Below are positions 44,117-51,776 of a stretch of 64,000 nucleotides of DNA, piece by piece. Source of the stretch: an uncultured Clostridia bacterium (GTDB taxonomy: Bacteria > Bacillota > Clostridia > Christensenellales > Borkfalkiaceae); NCBI GenBank assembly GCA_934796775.1, contig CAKVPH010000005.1, forward strand, positions 1 through 64,000, read 5' to 3'. Each line of letters begins with the position of its first letter. Within the stretch, counting starts at the first letter, position 1. Under the pieces are notes generated by a model that saw only the letters and a program-made list of their open reading frames with translations, was not told where the DNA came from and searched no databases. The translations under genes and the position numbers were made by a program.

Positions 44117-44797
44117 TTAGTTTATATGTAGTATTGGTTTTAAGAATCCTGCAATGCTGTTTAAATCTTCATCGTTCATTATTACGACTTTCATGTTAAG
44201 TTTATTGTAAATGTTTTTTGTGTATTCTTTATTTTGTAAATATGATTTCTTTTTTATTTCGTTATATTCAATATATAAATCATAGTCTGGCAAATAGAAA
44301 TCGGGGTGTACAGTTTTTGTTTCGCCATTTTCTTGATAATAAATTGTTTTTTCGTAAACTGATCTTATTTTATTGTTATAAAAGAAATTGCTTATTAAGG
44401 CTTCGGCTCTACTGCGAACTCTGCGGCCGTCGTCGCATTCTATTGTAAGATTTCCGTAGTTGTCTAATATTTTAACATCTTTACAGTTCATTATCCTGAT
44501 ATCTACTGCTTTATCTTTATATTTTTTCCAACAATCATAGCAAAAATGTTTTCCATTAGAAGGTTGTCCGCATATTAAGCATGTGATTTCTGTGTCTTGT
44601 TCTTTGTCTTGATTTTTTTGTTGTTTACAATCACAGTTTTTTCCTGTTTCATGCCATTTCCCGCAGTCAGGGCATTGTTCTACGAGTCCATCGTGCAATT
44701 CTTTTCCATGCTTTTGGCAAAGACGGTCTTTTCGTGGGTTACCAAAGTATATGTATGTCGGATTTCCGCATATGGGGCATTTTAGTTCATCTTTCAT
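44117..44797 (-). CDS. Zinc-ribbon plus PD-(D/E)XK-like nuclease protein (prophage cargo)
   Basis: 226 aa. Three C-x-x-C groups in residues 1-85 (CPICG, CPDCG, CLICG with CYDC) indicate zinc ribbons. Residues 125-226 look like a small restriction-type nuclease fold: VRSRAEALISNFFY helix, then HPDFYLPDYDLYIEYNE where Asp and Glu would be catalytic, and NMKVVIMNDEDL. The usual E-x-K Lys is not obvious (E-Y-N-E), so activity is uncertain. It stands alone on the minus strand between the phage module and attR, the typical place for accessory or defence cargo. Confidence 0.7.
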   Translation of the reverse strand: MKDELKCPICGNPTYIYFGNPRKDRLCQKHGKELHDGLVEQCPDCGKWHETGKNCDCKQQKNQDKEQDTEITCLICGQPSNGKHFCYDCWKKYKDKAVDIRIMNCKDVKILDNYGNLTIECDDGRRVRSRAEALISNFFYNNKIRSVYEKTIYYQENGETKTVHPDFYLPDYDLYIEYNEIKKKSYLQNKEYTKNIYNKLNMKVVIMNDEDLNSIAGFLKPILHIN

Positions 44798-45010
44798 TTT
44801 TCATTATCCATTTATATATTTTTGTTTTATTATAAATGTGTTCGTTATTTTTGTCAATATGTTTTCTAAAAAAAAGACTTTATGTGTTTATTTTTTGTCT
44901 AATTTATAGTGTTGGTTTTTTGTGGTTTTTTGAAAACTCGAGTTTTATTTAATAATATAAAAAATGAGATAAAATCAGTGTTTTTGTGTTGTTTCGGTTT
45001 TTTTCTTTGT

Positions 45011-45139
45011 GACTGTAAATCTGCCGTCACTGACTTCGGTGGTCCGAATCCACCCCTGCCCACCACAAAAAGCACAGTTTTTCGCAAGAAGAATTGTGCT
45101 TTTTGTTATATTCCAAGCAGTAAAGTGTGTTTTTTAAAA
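45011..45139. other. attR, 129-bp direct repeat
   Basis: Copy of 29191-29319 with one mismatch. It contains only the 3' 55 nt of tRNA-Tyr and so is not a working tRNA. The chromosome resumes immediately after: AAAGTGTGTTTT pairs with AAAACGCACTTT (45122-45148) to form a complete terminator that is cut in half at attL. Confidence 0.92.
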
Positions 45140-45230
45140 CGCACTTTTTTGCTTTATTACGGTTTTTTTGCAAAATTTTGGCATGAATTGGGCTTTAAAA
45201 TCATTAAGATAAAAATATGTTATTATTAAA

Positions 45231-45262
45231 AAACAGAGTGTTTGTTTACACTCCGTTTTTTA
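45231..45262 (+). terminator. Terminator downstream of attR
   Basis: AACAGAGTGT pairs with ACACTCCGTT around a TTTGTTT loop, followed by T residues. Confidence 0.7.
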
Positions 45263-45307
45263 TATTATAATTTATATACTTTTTAAGTTATTAAAAATGC
45301 TAAAAAA

Positions 45308-45514
45308 TTAGTCTTTAGTTTTTCCAAGTAAGAAATCTATGCTTACTTCAAACAAGTTTGAAATTTTAATTAGCATAGAAAAATCACATTCGCGCTGATT
45401 GCACTCCCAGTATGAAATTTGCCTGACTGAAACTCCAAGCTTTTTTGCTAAATCCTTGCGTGAATATTCTTTTTCATTACGCAATAGAGCCAGTCGTTCT
45501 CCAAATGTTTCCAT
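45308..45514 (-). CDS. XRE-family HTH regulator (68 aa)
   Basis: 68 aa from METFGERL; the frame is open for 16 more codons and the true start is uncertain because no Shine-Dalgarno is visible. It is almost only a Cro/C1 HTH (LRNEKEYSRKDLAKKLGVSVRQISYWECNQRECDFSMLIKISNLFEVSIDFLLGKTK). A palindrome GGAACAAATTGTTCC at 45557-45571 is a likely operator. It lies just outside the prophage and could be chromosomal or a leftover of an older element. Confidence 0.75.
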   Translation of the reverse strand: METFGERLALLRNEKEYSRKDLAKKLGVSVRQISYWECNQRECDFSMLIKISNLFEVSIDFLLGKTKD

Positions 45515-45556
45515 ATTATACATTTTAGAACGATGTGTTTCAAAATGCTTGACAGG

Positions 45557-45571
45557 GAACAAATTGTTCCA
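45557..45571. promoter_or_regulatory. Palindromic operator candidate
   Basis: GGAACAAATTGTTCC, symmetric around its central base, directly upstream of the small XRE gene. Confidence 0.45.
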
Positions 45572-45639
45572 TATAATTTAAGTTGTATATATTTTTAAAA
45601 CAGGTTGCCAAGGTCAAGCGTTACACTTGAAATTCTCTT

Positions 45640-45870
45640 CAGTCAGAGGCTCGTTAAAAACTCGCCGCCGACAGCTTTCCCACGTGTGGAAGCCAAAAAA
45701 AGCAAAAAACTAAAAACGAGTAGTTAGCTTATTTTTCTGCGAAAGGCTCATAAGTGGCAGCCAAAATGCAACGTTACGTTGCCGGGGAAGCCTTACATAC
45801 AAATAAGCCTATAGGTCGATTATTAAGGCATATATTAAAAAAAATTGTAGGGGAAGATATTATCTTCCCG
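45640..45870 (-). repeat. Large dispersed repeat, inverted relative to 2255-2830
   Basis: Matching segments occur in the same relative order on the opposite strand: CTCTTCAGTC (45638), AAAACGAGTAGT (45713), TCATAAGTGG (45748), GCAACGTTACGTTG (45768), the CCTATAGG copy (45807) and AGGGGAAGATA…CTTCCCGC (45850). The left copy has extra hairpin blocks inserted between them. Confidence 0.55.
45801..45827 (-). repeat. Interspersed repeat copy (divergent)
   Basis: AATAAGCCTATAGGTCGATTA, reverse orientation; closest to the AACCTATAGG-type copies at 2536 and 2776. Confidence 0.5.
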
Positions 45871-46200
45871 CATAAAAATAAGCTCAAATAAAAAAAACAG
45901 AATAGGCTCAAATAAAAAAACAGACATGTAAAATCCGCTTGAAAATATTTTATAAAAAAATTTAATTCATTATATAATAAATCTAAAAATAATAAATCTA
46001 AATTAAGCCGCATATATATAAAAAGGCAAATTTCGGTGTTGCTACACAAAACCAAACCGCGCCCATCCGGGTTATAGGTGGGCAAAAATTTAATTAAACG
46101 CTGTAAGTCAGTTATTTGGCTTGCAGCTTTTTTTGCCTTAAATAAAAACCGCCTTAAAGCAAAATCAAAGAAAATTATAAAAAAACAGATAATATTTGTA

Positions 46201-46229
46201 TTGAAATATCGAAAAAACGATAGTATACT
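46201..46229 (+). promoter_or_regulatory. Rhamnosidase promoter
   Basis: TTGAAA (46201-46206), 17-bp spacer, TATACT (46224-46229). The spacer includes TATCGAAAAAACGATA, an inverted repeat that could bind a regulator. Confidence 0.65.
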
Positions 46230-46258
46230 AAAAATGAATTACAGAGGCGGACAAATAT

Positions 46259-48820
46259 ATGTGCAAAATAATAAGTGTAAAAACAGAATATTCTGTAAAT
46301 CCGGTAGGAATAGAAACGCATACTCCGCGTTTTTCGTGGGAATACGCTCAGTGCGATAATCTTATACAAGTAAGTTACCGTATAATAGTGGCTTCTTCGG
46401 CTAAGCTTATAGAGCAAGGCGTAGGCAATAAATGGGACTCGGGAATTGTTTGTTCCGACAAAAGTATAAACGTCATGTATGGCGGCGAGCAATTCCGTTC
46501 TTCTGAATTGTGTTATGTAAAGATTTTTGCAAAAACAACGGCAGGCGACGCGCAAAGCGATATTGCTACGTTTGAGACCGGATTGTTTGAAAAAGACAGA
46601 ACTATAGCCTGGCATTCGTGTCCGCTTACTGCGTCCGGTGCGGCGATGTGTTTCAGACGTAATTTTACCGTTCCCGAATTATCAGTCGGAAAGACTATCG
46701 AGCGCGCCAGAGCTTACGTGTGCGGGCTTGGATTTCACGAATTATATATAAACGGACACAAGGTAGGAAACGCAATAGCAAATCCCGTTATTTCGGACTA
46801 TAATAAGCGCGTGTATTATAACGTTTATGACGTAACGCCCTTTATAACCGAAGAAAAAAACGCCATAGGCATACTTGCGGGTAACGGTTGGTACGGCGAA
46901 CCAAGAATTACCGCCGAACTTTATATAGCGTTTACCGACGGAACCGAAAAGCGAATAATAACTAACAAAATCGAAAGGCTTTGGAAGGCGAGAAGTTCGC
47001 CCATAATATCCGGAACGATTTTTGACGGAGAAACTTACGACGCCCGCATGGAAGAAGAACTTATCGGGTGGAGCGAATATAACGAAAGTTTTGGTTTGAA
47101 TAACGGTTGGTATTTTGCTGTTTGGCAAAAGCACGATTCCGAAATAGGCGTTTATTCACAAAAAGTTCCGCCCATTATTGCCGAAGAAGAAATTTTGTAT
47201 AAAGAAAAACGCGAAACCCCGAGCGGAACGGCTTACGATTTCGGAGAAACTCTCACCGGTCGCGAAGTTATAACGGTTAAAGGCGAGCGCGGCGGGAAAG
47301 TAATGATAAAATTCGGCGAAAGACAGAACGACGACGGAACGTTGAATTACGGCAGTTTAAGAAATGCCAAAAATACCGACGTATACATACTTTCCGGCAA
47401 CGGCGAAGAAACTTTTGCCCCGAGATTTTCTTACCGCGGATTCAGATATGCCTTTTTAACAGTAGAAGGCAATGTGGAGATTCTTTCGCTCAAAGCGCAA
47501 AGGTTGCGCATGAATTTTGAGCGAACGGGCAAATTCGTCTGCTCGGATAAAATGCTTGAAGACCTGCACAATCTTTCACTCAGAACCGAAGCTTGCAACC
47601 AGAACGGCATTTTGTCGGACTGTCCGCAGCGTGACGAGCGTATGGGTTGGCTTAACGATCTGGCTTCTCGTCTGTATCAGACGTGCAACAATTTTGACGT
47701 ATCTGCGCTTTTGGAAAAAATAACCGACGATATAAGCGACACCATGGACGAAAACGGAGCCATAAAGGACACCGCGCCTTACTATCTCGGTTCTAAAATT
47801 GCAGATCCCGTTTCGGTTGCGTACCTGTTAATTGCCGAGTTCGCCCATATAAGATACGCCGATTCAGATATTATCAAAAAAAATTACGATAACTATAAAA
47901 AGTGGGTTGAGTACCTGCTTAATAAGGTTGAAAACGGAATTCTTTCAAAGGGAATATACGGCGACTGGGTTCCCGCAATAAGCGTAGTTCCGTATATTTC
48001 AAGAAGGTTCAATAAAGGCGTACCCATTCCGCTTATTTCTTCCATGTATCTTTGCTGGCACGTAGAGCTTATTAAAGATTTTGCCAAGCTTACGGGCAGA
48101 AAAGCAGACGAAGAAAAATATTCGTTGCTTTTATCTGAGTTAAAAAATGCGATAAACACTCGTTTTTATGACGAAAATAATAATCGTTATTGCGAGGACG
48201 TTCAATCGGGCAACGCGATAGCGTTATCGCTCGGAATAGCCGAAGAAAAAGCTAAAAAAGGACTGTTCGACGCGATAGTAAAAGATATCCAAAACCGCGG
48301 CTATCATATGACGTGCGGAAATCAGGCTTACAGACATCTTATAAAGGTGCTTTCCGATAACGGCAGAAACGATATCGTATATAAATTGCTTAAAAATAAA
48401 GACTATCCGAGTTGGGGATATATGCTTGAAAACGGCGCGACAACCGTTTGGGAAAGATGGGAAAATTCAATTTCCACTACCGAAGAAAACATGCATTCAT
48501 ATTGCCATCCCATGTTCGGCAGTTACGATTACTGGTTTTATCAGTCGCTTGCCGGCATAAATTTTGCCGACGAAGGCGGTTATTTGCTTAAAATACAGCC
48601 CTGCAACTTAACCGATATAAAGAGTTTTGCGTGCGAACTTAAAACCTTTAACGGAGTAGTTAAAGTTGCATGCGACCGAACCGAGAAAGAAACGGTATGG
48701 CAAATAACGATTCCGTCAAACTGCGAAGCGCAACTTACTCTGCCCGAAAGCGGTAAAACCGAGAATTTAAAATCAGGTTTATACGTAAGGCGTTTTAAAA
48801 AACAGACGGTTGAAAAATGA
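46259..48820 (+). CDS. GH78 alpha-L-rhamnosidase
   Basis: 853 aa. The family removes terminal alpha-L-rhamnose from plant glycosides, pectin side chains or bacterial glycans. N-terminal fibronectin-like start (TPRFSWEY), the beta-sandwich region (GLGFHELYINGHKVG, GILAGNGWYGEP), then the (alpha/alpha)6 catalytic barrel with DCPQRDERMGWLND (catalytic acid region, near residue 455), and the C-terminal sandwich. The second catalytic Glu is expected in TTVWERWE near 732. No signal peptide, so it is cytoplasmic and acts on imported oligosaccharides. GAGGCGG precedes the ATG. Confidence 0.93.
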   Translation: MCKIISVKTEYSVNPVGIETHTPRFSWEYAQCDNLIQVSYRIIVASSAKLIEQGVGNKWDSGIVCSDKSINVMYGGEQFRSSELCYVKIFAKTTAGDAQSDIATFETGLFEKDRTIAWHSCPLTASGAAMCFRRNFTVPELSVGKTIERARAYVCGLGFHELYINGHKVGNAIANPVISDYNKRVYYNVYDVTPFITEEKNAIGILAGNGWYGEPRITAELYIAFTDGTEKRIITNKIERLWKARSSPIISGTIFDGETYDARMEEELIGWSEYNESFGLNNGWYFAVWQKHDSEIGVYSQKVPPIIAEEEILYKEKRETPSGTAYDFGETLTGREVITVKGERGGKVMIKFGERQNDDGTLNYGSLRNAKNTDVYILSGNGEETFAPRFSYRGFRYAFLTVEGNVEILSLKAQRLRMNFERTGKFVCSDKMLEDLHNLSLRTEACNQNGILSDCPQRDERMGWLNDLASRLYQTCNNFDVSALLEKITDDISDTMDENGAIKDTAPYYLGSKIADPVSVAYLLIAEFAHIRYADSDIIKKNYDNYKKWVEYLLNKVENGILSKGIYGDWVPAISVVPYISRRFNKGVPIPLISSMYLCWHVELIKDFAKLTGRKADEEKYSLLLSELKNAINTRFYDENNNRYCEDVQSGNAIALSLGIAEEKAKKGLFDAIVKDIQNRGYHMTCGNQAYRHLIKVLSDNGRNDIVYKLLKNKDYPSWGYMLENGATTVWERWENSISTTEENMHSYCHPMFGSYDYWFYQSLAGINFADEGGYLLKIQPCNLTDIKSFACELKTFNGVVKVACDRTEKETVWQITIPSNCEAQLTLPESGKTENLKSGLYVRRFKKQTVEK

Positions 48821-48835
48821 GCGCAAAGCGAATAA

Positions 48836-48862
48836 AAAAGCTGCAGCGTTAAGCTGCAGCCA
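48836..48862. terminator. Hairpin between convergent genes
   Basis: GCTGCAGC-gttaa-GCTGCAGC lies between the rhamnosidase and AraC genes, which converge here. Confidence 0.6.
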
Positions 48863-48868
48863 AAATAT

Positions 48869-49738
48869 TCAGCGTAATATTTCTTCGTCCGACAAAAGTT
48901 GTTCAAAATATCTTTTTCTCCATCTGCCGGGCGACATTCCGACCGCCTTTTTAAAGACGTTGCCGAAGTAAAATTCGCTGTCAAAACCGAGATTTTCCGA
49001 AATCTCCTTTATACTCATGTCGCTGTGCGCAAGTTGTTGTCTTGCTAAAATCATCTTTTTGTTGGCAATGTATTTTTGCGGCGTTATTTTAAAGCATTTT
49101 GAAAATATGACCGAAAAATACGAGTCGTTATATCCGAGTACGGACGCGAGATCCGAAACGGTTATCTTTTTGCCTATGTTCTGCTCGATATATTCAAGCA
49201 CGGGCGCAAACCTTTTTATTGCGGGCGACTGAGAATCCACTCCGTCAAAAAATCTTGAAATGAGCAGAGAAAAAGAACCCTGAGCAACCATTCTTGAGCG
49301 CATATCCTTTGCGAGATAGGTAGAAAGCAGCATTTTAAAATATCCTACGTCAAGATCCTGAACGTCTACCGGGTTTTTGAGTTTATAAAATTCAAACGGA
49401 TCGGTCGATTGTGTGTTCGATTTGAAATGCAGAAAGTAATGCGAAAACAATTCGGTTTTTTCTGCAGAGCGGATCATAAACGGAGAAATAAGGTATAATT
49501 TATTCTTTTCAAGTCTTAACGAAGTTCCGTCGGTAAGCAAAAAAGTCGCGTGTCCGTCCACTACCAAATAAAGTCTGTGGTAAGCGAACATGGGAACCAT
49601 TACGTTCCATTTTTGCTGGCAGGGCGTTACGTCGGACAGATCGTCGCTATACGGATTTTTCCATACGACGTCATCGCGAATGGCGGCAAACCCGCCGCCT
49701 ATAAAAGAAAAATTGTTATCAACCAAAAAATTTTGCAT
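48869..49738 (-). CDS. AraC-family regulator of the glycan locus
   Basis: 289 aa from the ATG at 49738. Residues 1-170 form a cupin-like sensor region (VPMFAYHRLYLVVDGHATFLLTDG). The C-terminal 100 residues carry two HTH motifs: ITVSDLASVLGYNDSYFSVIFSKCFKITPQKYI and MSIKEISENLGFDSEFYFGNVFKKAVGMSPGRWRK. It lies between the rhamnosidase and the divergent ABC operon and probably senses the sugar. TATAAT ends 6 nt before the ATG and no ribosome binding site exists, so the mRNA is probably leaderless. Confidence 0.92.
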   Translation of the reverse strand: MQNFLVDNNFSFIGGGFAAIRDDVVWKNPYSDDLSDVTPCQQKWNVMVPMFAYHRLYLVVDGHATFLLTDGTSLRLEKNKLYLISPFMIRSAEKTELFSHYFLHFKSNTQSTDPFEFYKLKNPVDVQDLDVGYFKMLLSTYLAKDMRSRMVAQGSFSLLISRFFDGVDSQSPAIKRFAPVLEYIEQNIGKKITVSDLASVLGYNDSYFSVIFSKCFKITPQKYIANKKMILARQQLAHSDMSIKEISENLGFDSEFYFGNVFKKAVGMSPGRWRKRYFEQLLSDEEILR

Positions 49739-49744
49739 AATTGA

Positions 49745-49772
49745 ATTATAAACGATTTTGTGCAAAAGGCAA
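49745..49772 (-). promoter_or_regulatory. Promoter for AraC gene, leaderless mRNA predicted
   Basis: On the minus strand TTGCCT (49772-49767), 16-bp spacer, TATAAT (49750-49745). The expected start base coincides with the A of the ATG at 49738. Confidence 0.55.
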
Positions 49773-49865
49773 GTAAAAAAAGCAAAAAATTCAGAAAAAG
49801 TAAAAAAGCGTTTGTTCGATTTTTACTGTTCTGAAGTTATACAGGTAATTTTACAGGGAGGAAAA

Positions 49866-49895
49866 TTGCAGAAGAATCAATGCTTTTGCATTTAA
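49866..49895 (+). CDS. Possible 9-codon leader ORF before the ABC operon
   Basis: The strong GGGAGG at 49856-49861 is too far from the permease ATG at 49900 but fits a TTG at 49866 that opens a 9-aa frame (two Cys) ending at 49895, 4 nt before the permease start. It may couple translation of the operon. A non-standard start of the permease itself is an alternative. Confidence 0.3.
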   Translation: MQKNQCFCI

Positions 49896-49899
49896 AAAA

Positions 49900-50853
49900 A
49901 TGGAAGACAGAAACGGCGTGCGCGCAAAAAAACGCGCAAAACTAAAACTGAACGGCAGAGATATTCAGCTGTTTATCATGGCCGGAATAGGAATACTGTT
50001 TTTATTCGTGTTCAAATATTTGCCCATGTTCGGTATAACTCTCGCGTTTAAAGACGGCAATTACAAACTCGATTTGTTTGAAGCGTTGTTTGAACCGGGC
50101 TGGACGTTTGATAATTTCAAAGATTTGTTTGAAGACGAAAACTTCTGGACGATATTTACCAACACGCTTACCATAAACTTGTTGATGTTGGTTTTTAACT
50201 TTCCTATGCCCATAATATTTGCGCTGCTTTTAAACGAAGTAAGATACGCGCGGCTTAAAAAGGGTATTCAGACCATATGTAATTTCCCGCAGTTTATAAG
50301 CTGGGTTATATACGGCGGAATAATACTCGCGCTTACCGACGCAAATACGGGAATAGTCAATCCCATTCTGGAATTTTTAGGGCTATCTTCGCCCGATAAT
50401 CCCGTAGATTTGAATCTGGCGCAATATTTTTATCCAAAACTGATAATTGCAACCATCATAAAAGGCGTTGGCTGGGGTTCGATAGTATATCTTGCCGCAA
50501 TAAGCAATATAGATCCTACCTTGTACGAAGCTGCAATGATAGACGGCGCGAACAGGTGGGACAGAGCGATTAAAATAACGCTCCCCATGATTCGCCCGAC
50601 CATAGTGGTATTTTTATTGCTCAATTTATCAAGCCTTCTCGGGAACAACTTTGAACAGTTTTACGTTTTCCAGACTACGCAAAACCTAAAAACTACAAGA
50701 GTTCTGGCAACTTACGTCTATTCGTTAGGTTTCACTCAAAGACTTTATTCAACCGCAACTGCGTTATCGCTCTTTGACGGATTGATATCGTTGGTACTGC
50801 TGCTCGGCAGCAACTTTATAAGTAAAAAAATATCCGGGGAGGGAATATTCTGA
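49900..50853 (+). CDS. ABC importer permease (LplB-type)
   Basis: 317 aa. Six membrane helices with the EAA loop YEAAMIDGANRWDRAIKITLPMIRPT near residues 208-233. The N-terminus (FIMAGIGILFLFVFKYLPMFGITLAFKDG) is that of LplB-type permeases that import oligosaccharides in Firmicutes. It pairs with the next permease, 1 bp away, and the lipoprotein beyond. No ATPase gene is in the cluster; such importers usually share a distant MsmX-like ATPase. Confidence 0.93.
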   Translation: MEDRNGVRAKKRAKLKLNGRDIQLFIMAGIGILFLFVFKYLPMFGITLAFKDGNYKLDLFEALFEPGWTFDNFKDLFEDENFWTIFTNTLTINLLMLVFNFPMPIIFALLLNEVRYARLKKGIQTICNFPQFISWVIYGGIILALTDANTGIVNPILEFLGLSSPDNPVDLNLAQYFYPKLIIATIIKGVGWGSIVYLAAISNIDPTLYEAAMIDGANRWDRAIKITLPMIRPTIVVFLLLNLSSLLGNNFEQFYVFQTTQNLKTTRVLATYVYSLGFTQRLYSTATALSLFDGLISLVLLLGSNFISKKISGEGIF

Positions 50854-50854
50854 T

Positions 50855-51733
50855 ATGAAAAATCGTCAGGGCGCAATAGTAAAAATAAATTATGCGGACG
50901 TAATAATCATATTTATTCTGATGATATTCACTCTTCTCGCGCTTTATCCGTTCGTATACACAATAGCCGGTTCTTTTAACGACGGAATAGATTACGAGTA
51001 CGGCGGAATATGGCTGATACCCAGAAAATTTACGTTAGCAAACTACATTACGGTTTTTACCGATAAAAGATTATACAGAGCGTTTTTAAATACCGTTATA
51101 GCAACGGTGGCGGGTGTTGCGGGCGGTTTGGCTTTTACAAGCTGCGTAGCATACGCAATGTCTCACCCGAAACTTAAATTTCACAAAGTGTTTTGGGTAA
51201 TAAACATGATAACCATGTTCTTTGGCGGCGGACTTATTCCTTACTTTATGTTAATTAAGGGCATAGGCTTATACAACAGCTTTTTGGTCTATATAATACC
51301 GTCGCTTTACTCGGTATATAACATGATAGTTCTTTCAAACTTTTTCAGGGGAATAGATAACGCAATGCGTGAATCGGCTATGCTTGACGGCGCAAGCGAA
51401 TTCAGAATATGGTGGTCGCTCTATCTTCCCGTATCTATGCCGGCGCTTGCAACGGTCGGGCTGTGGCTTACCGTAGGACACTGGAACTCATACATGCCCA
51501 CTTTAATTTACACTAAAAAAGACGAAAGCATGTGGCTTTTGCAGTTCTATTTAATGAAGATAATCAAGGACGCGAATCTGCCCGATTCCGATCCTTCTAT
51601 TTCCAGCGAAATAAGCGCGAAAACTATTTCGTTTGCGGCAATAGTAATTTCTTCTATACCCATATTTTTAGTCTATCCGTTCGTTGCTAAGTATTTTACA
51701 AAGGGCGTAATGGTAGGCGCAGTTAAAGGATAA
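50855..51733 (+). CDS. ABC importer permease (YtcP-type)
   Basis: 292 aa. Six helices, with the EAA-type loop RESAMLDGASEFRIWWSLYLPVSMPALAT near residues 169-198 and the YtcP-like end (SIPIFLVYPFVAKYFTKGVMVGAVKG). It forms the heterodimeric channel with the previous gene. A CGAGG-attta-CCTCG stem follows the stop and may stabilise the upstream message relative to the binding-protein gene. Confidence 0.94.
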   Translation: MKNRQGAIVKINYADVIIIFILMIFTLLALYPFVYTIAGSFNDGIDYEYGGIWLIPRKFTLANYITVFTDKRLYRAFLNTVIATVAGVAGGLAFTSCVAYAMSHPKLKFHKVFWVINMITMFFGGGLIPYFMLIKGIGLYNSFLVYIIPSLYSVYNMIVLSNFFRGIDNAMRESAMLDGASEFRIWWSLYLPVSMPALATVGLWLTVGHWNSYMPTLIYTKKDESMWLLQFYLMKIIKDANLPDSDPSISSEISAKTISFAAIVISSIPIFLVYPFVAKYFTKGVMVGAVKG

Positions 51734-51776
51734 AACGAGGATTTACCTCGAATAATAAAAAAGGGAGGATTTTAAG

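Larger units (their letters stand above)
44798..45307. other. Prophage end and chromosomal junction
   Basis: 510 bp without a gene. It contains T-rich non-coding phage sequence, attR (45011-45139), the reconstituted second tRNA terminator (45122-45151) and another terminator at 45231-45262. Confidence 0.7.
45563..46258. other. Repeat-containing intergenic region
   Basis: 696 bp with no supportable gene. 45640-45870 matches parts of 2250-2830 in inverted orientation (for example GCAACGTTACGTTG and the AGATAT-centred AGGGGAAGATA/TATCTTCCC block). A reverse interspersed repeat copy lies at 45801-45827, and the rhamnosidase promoter is at 46201-46229. Confidence 0.6.

Noticed and set aside
45011..45065. 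A second tRNA-Tyr gene
   Set aside because: Only the 3' part from the anticodon arm is present; no acceptor 5' strand or D-arm precedes it. It is the attR remnant.
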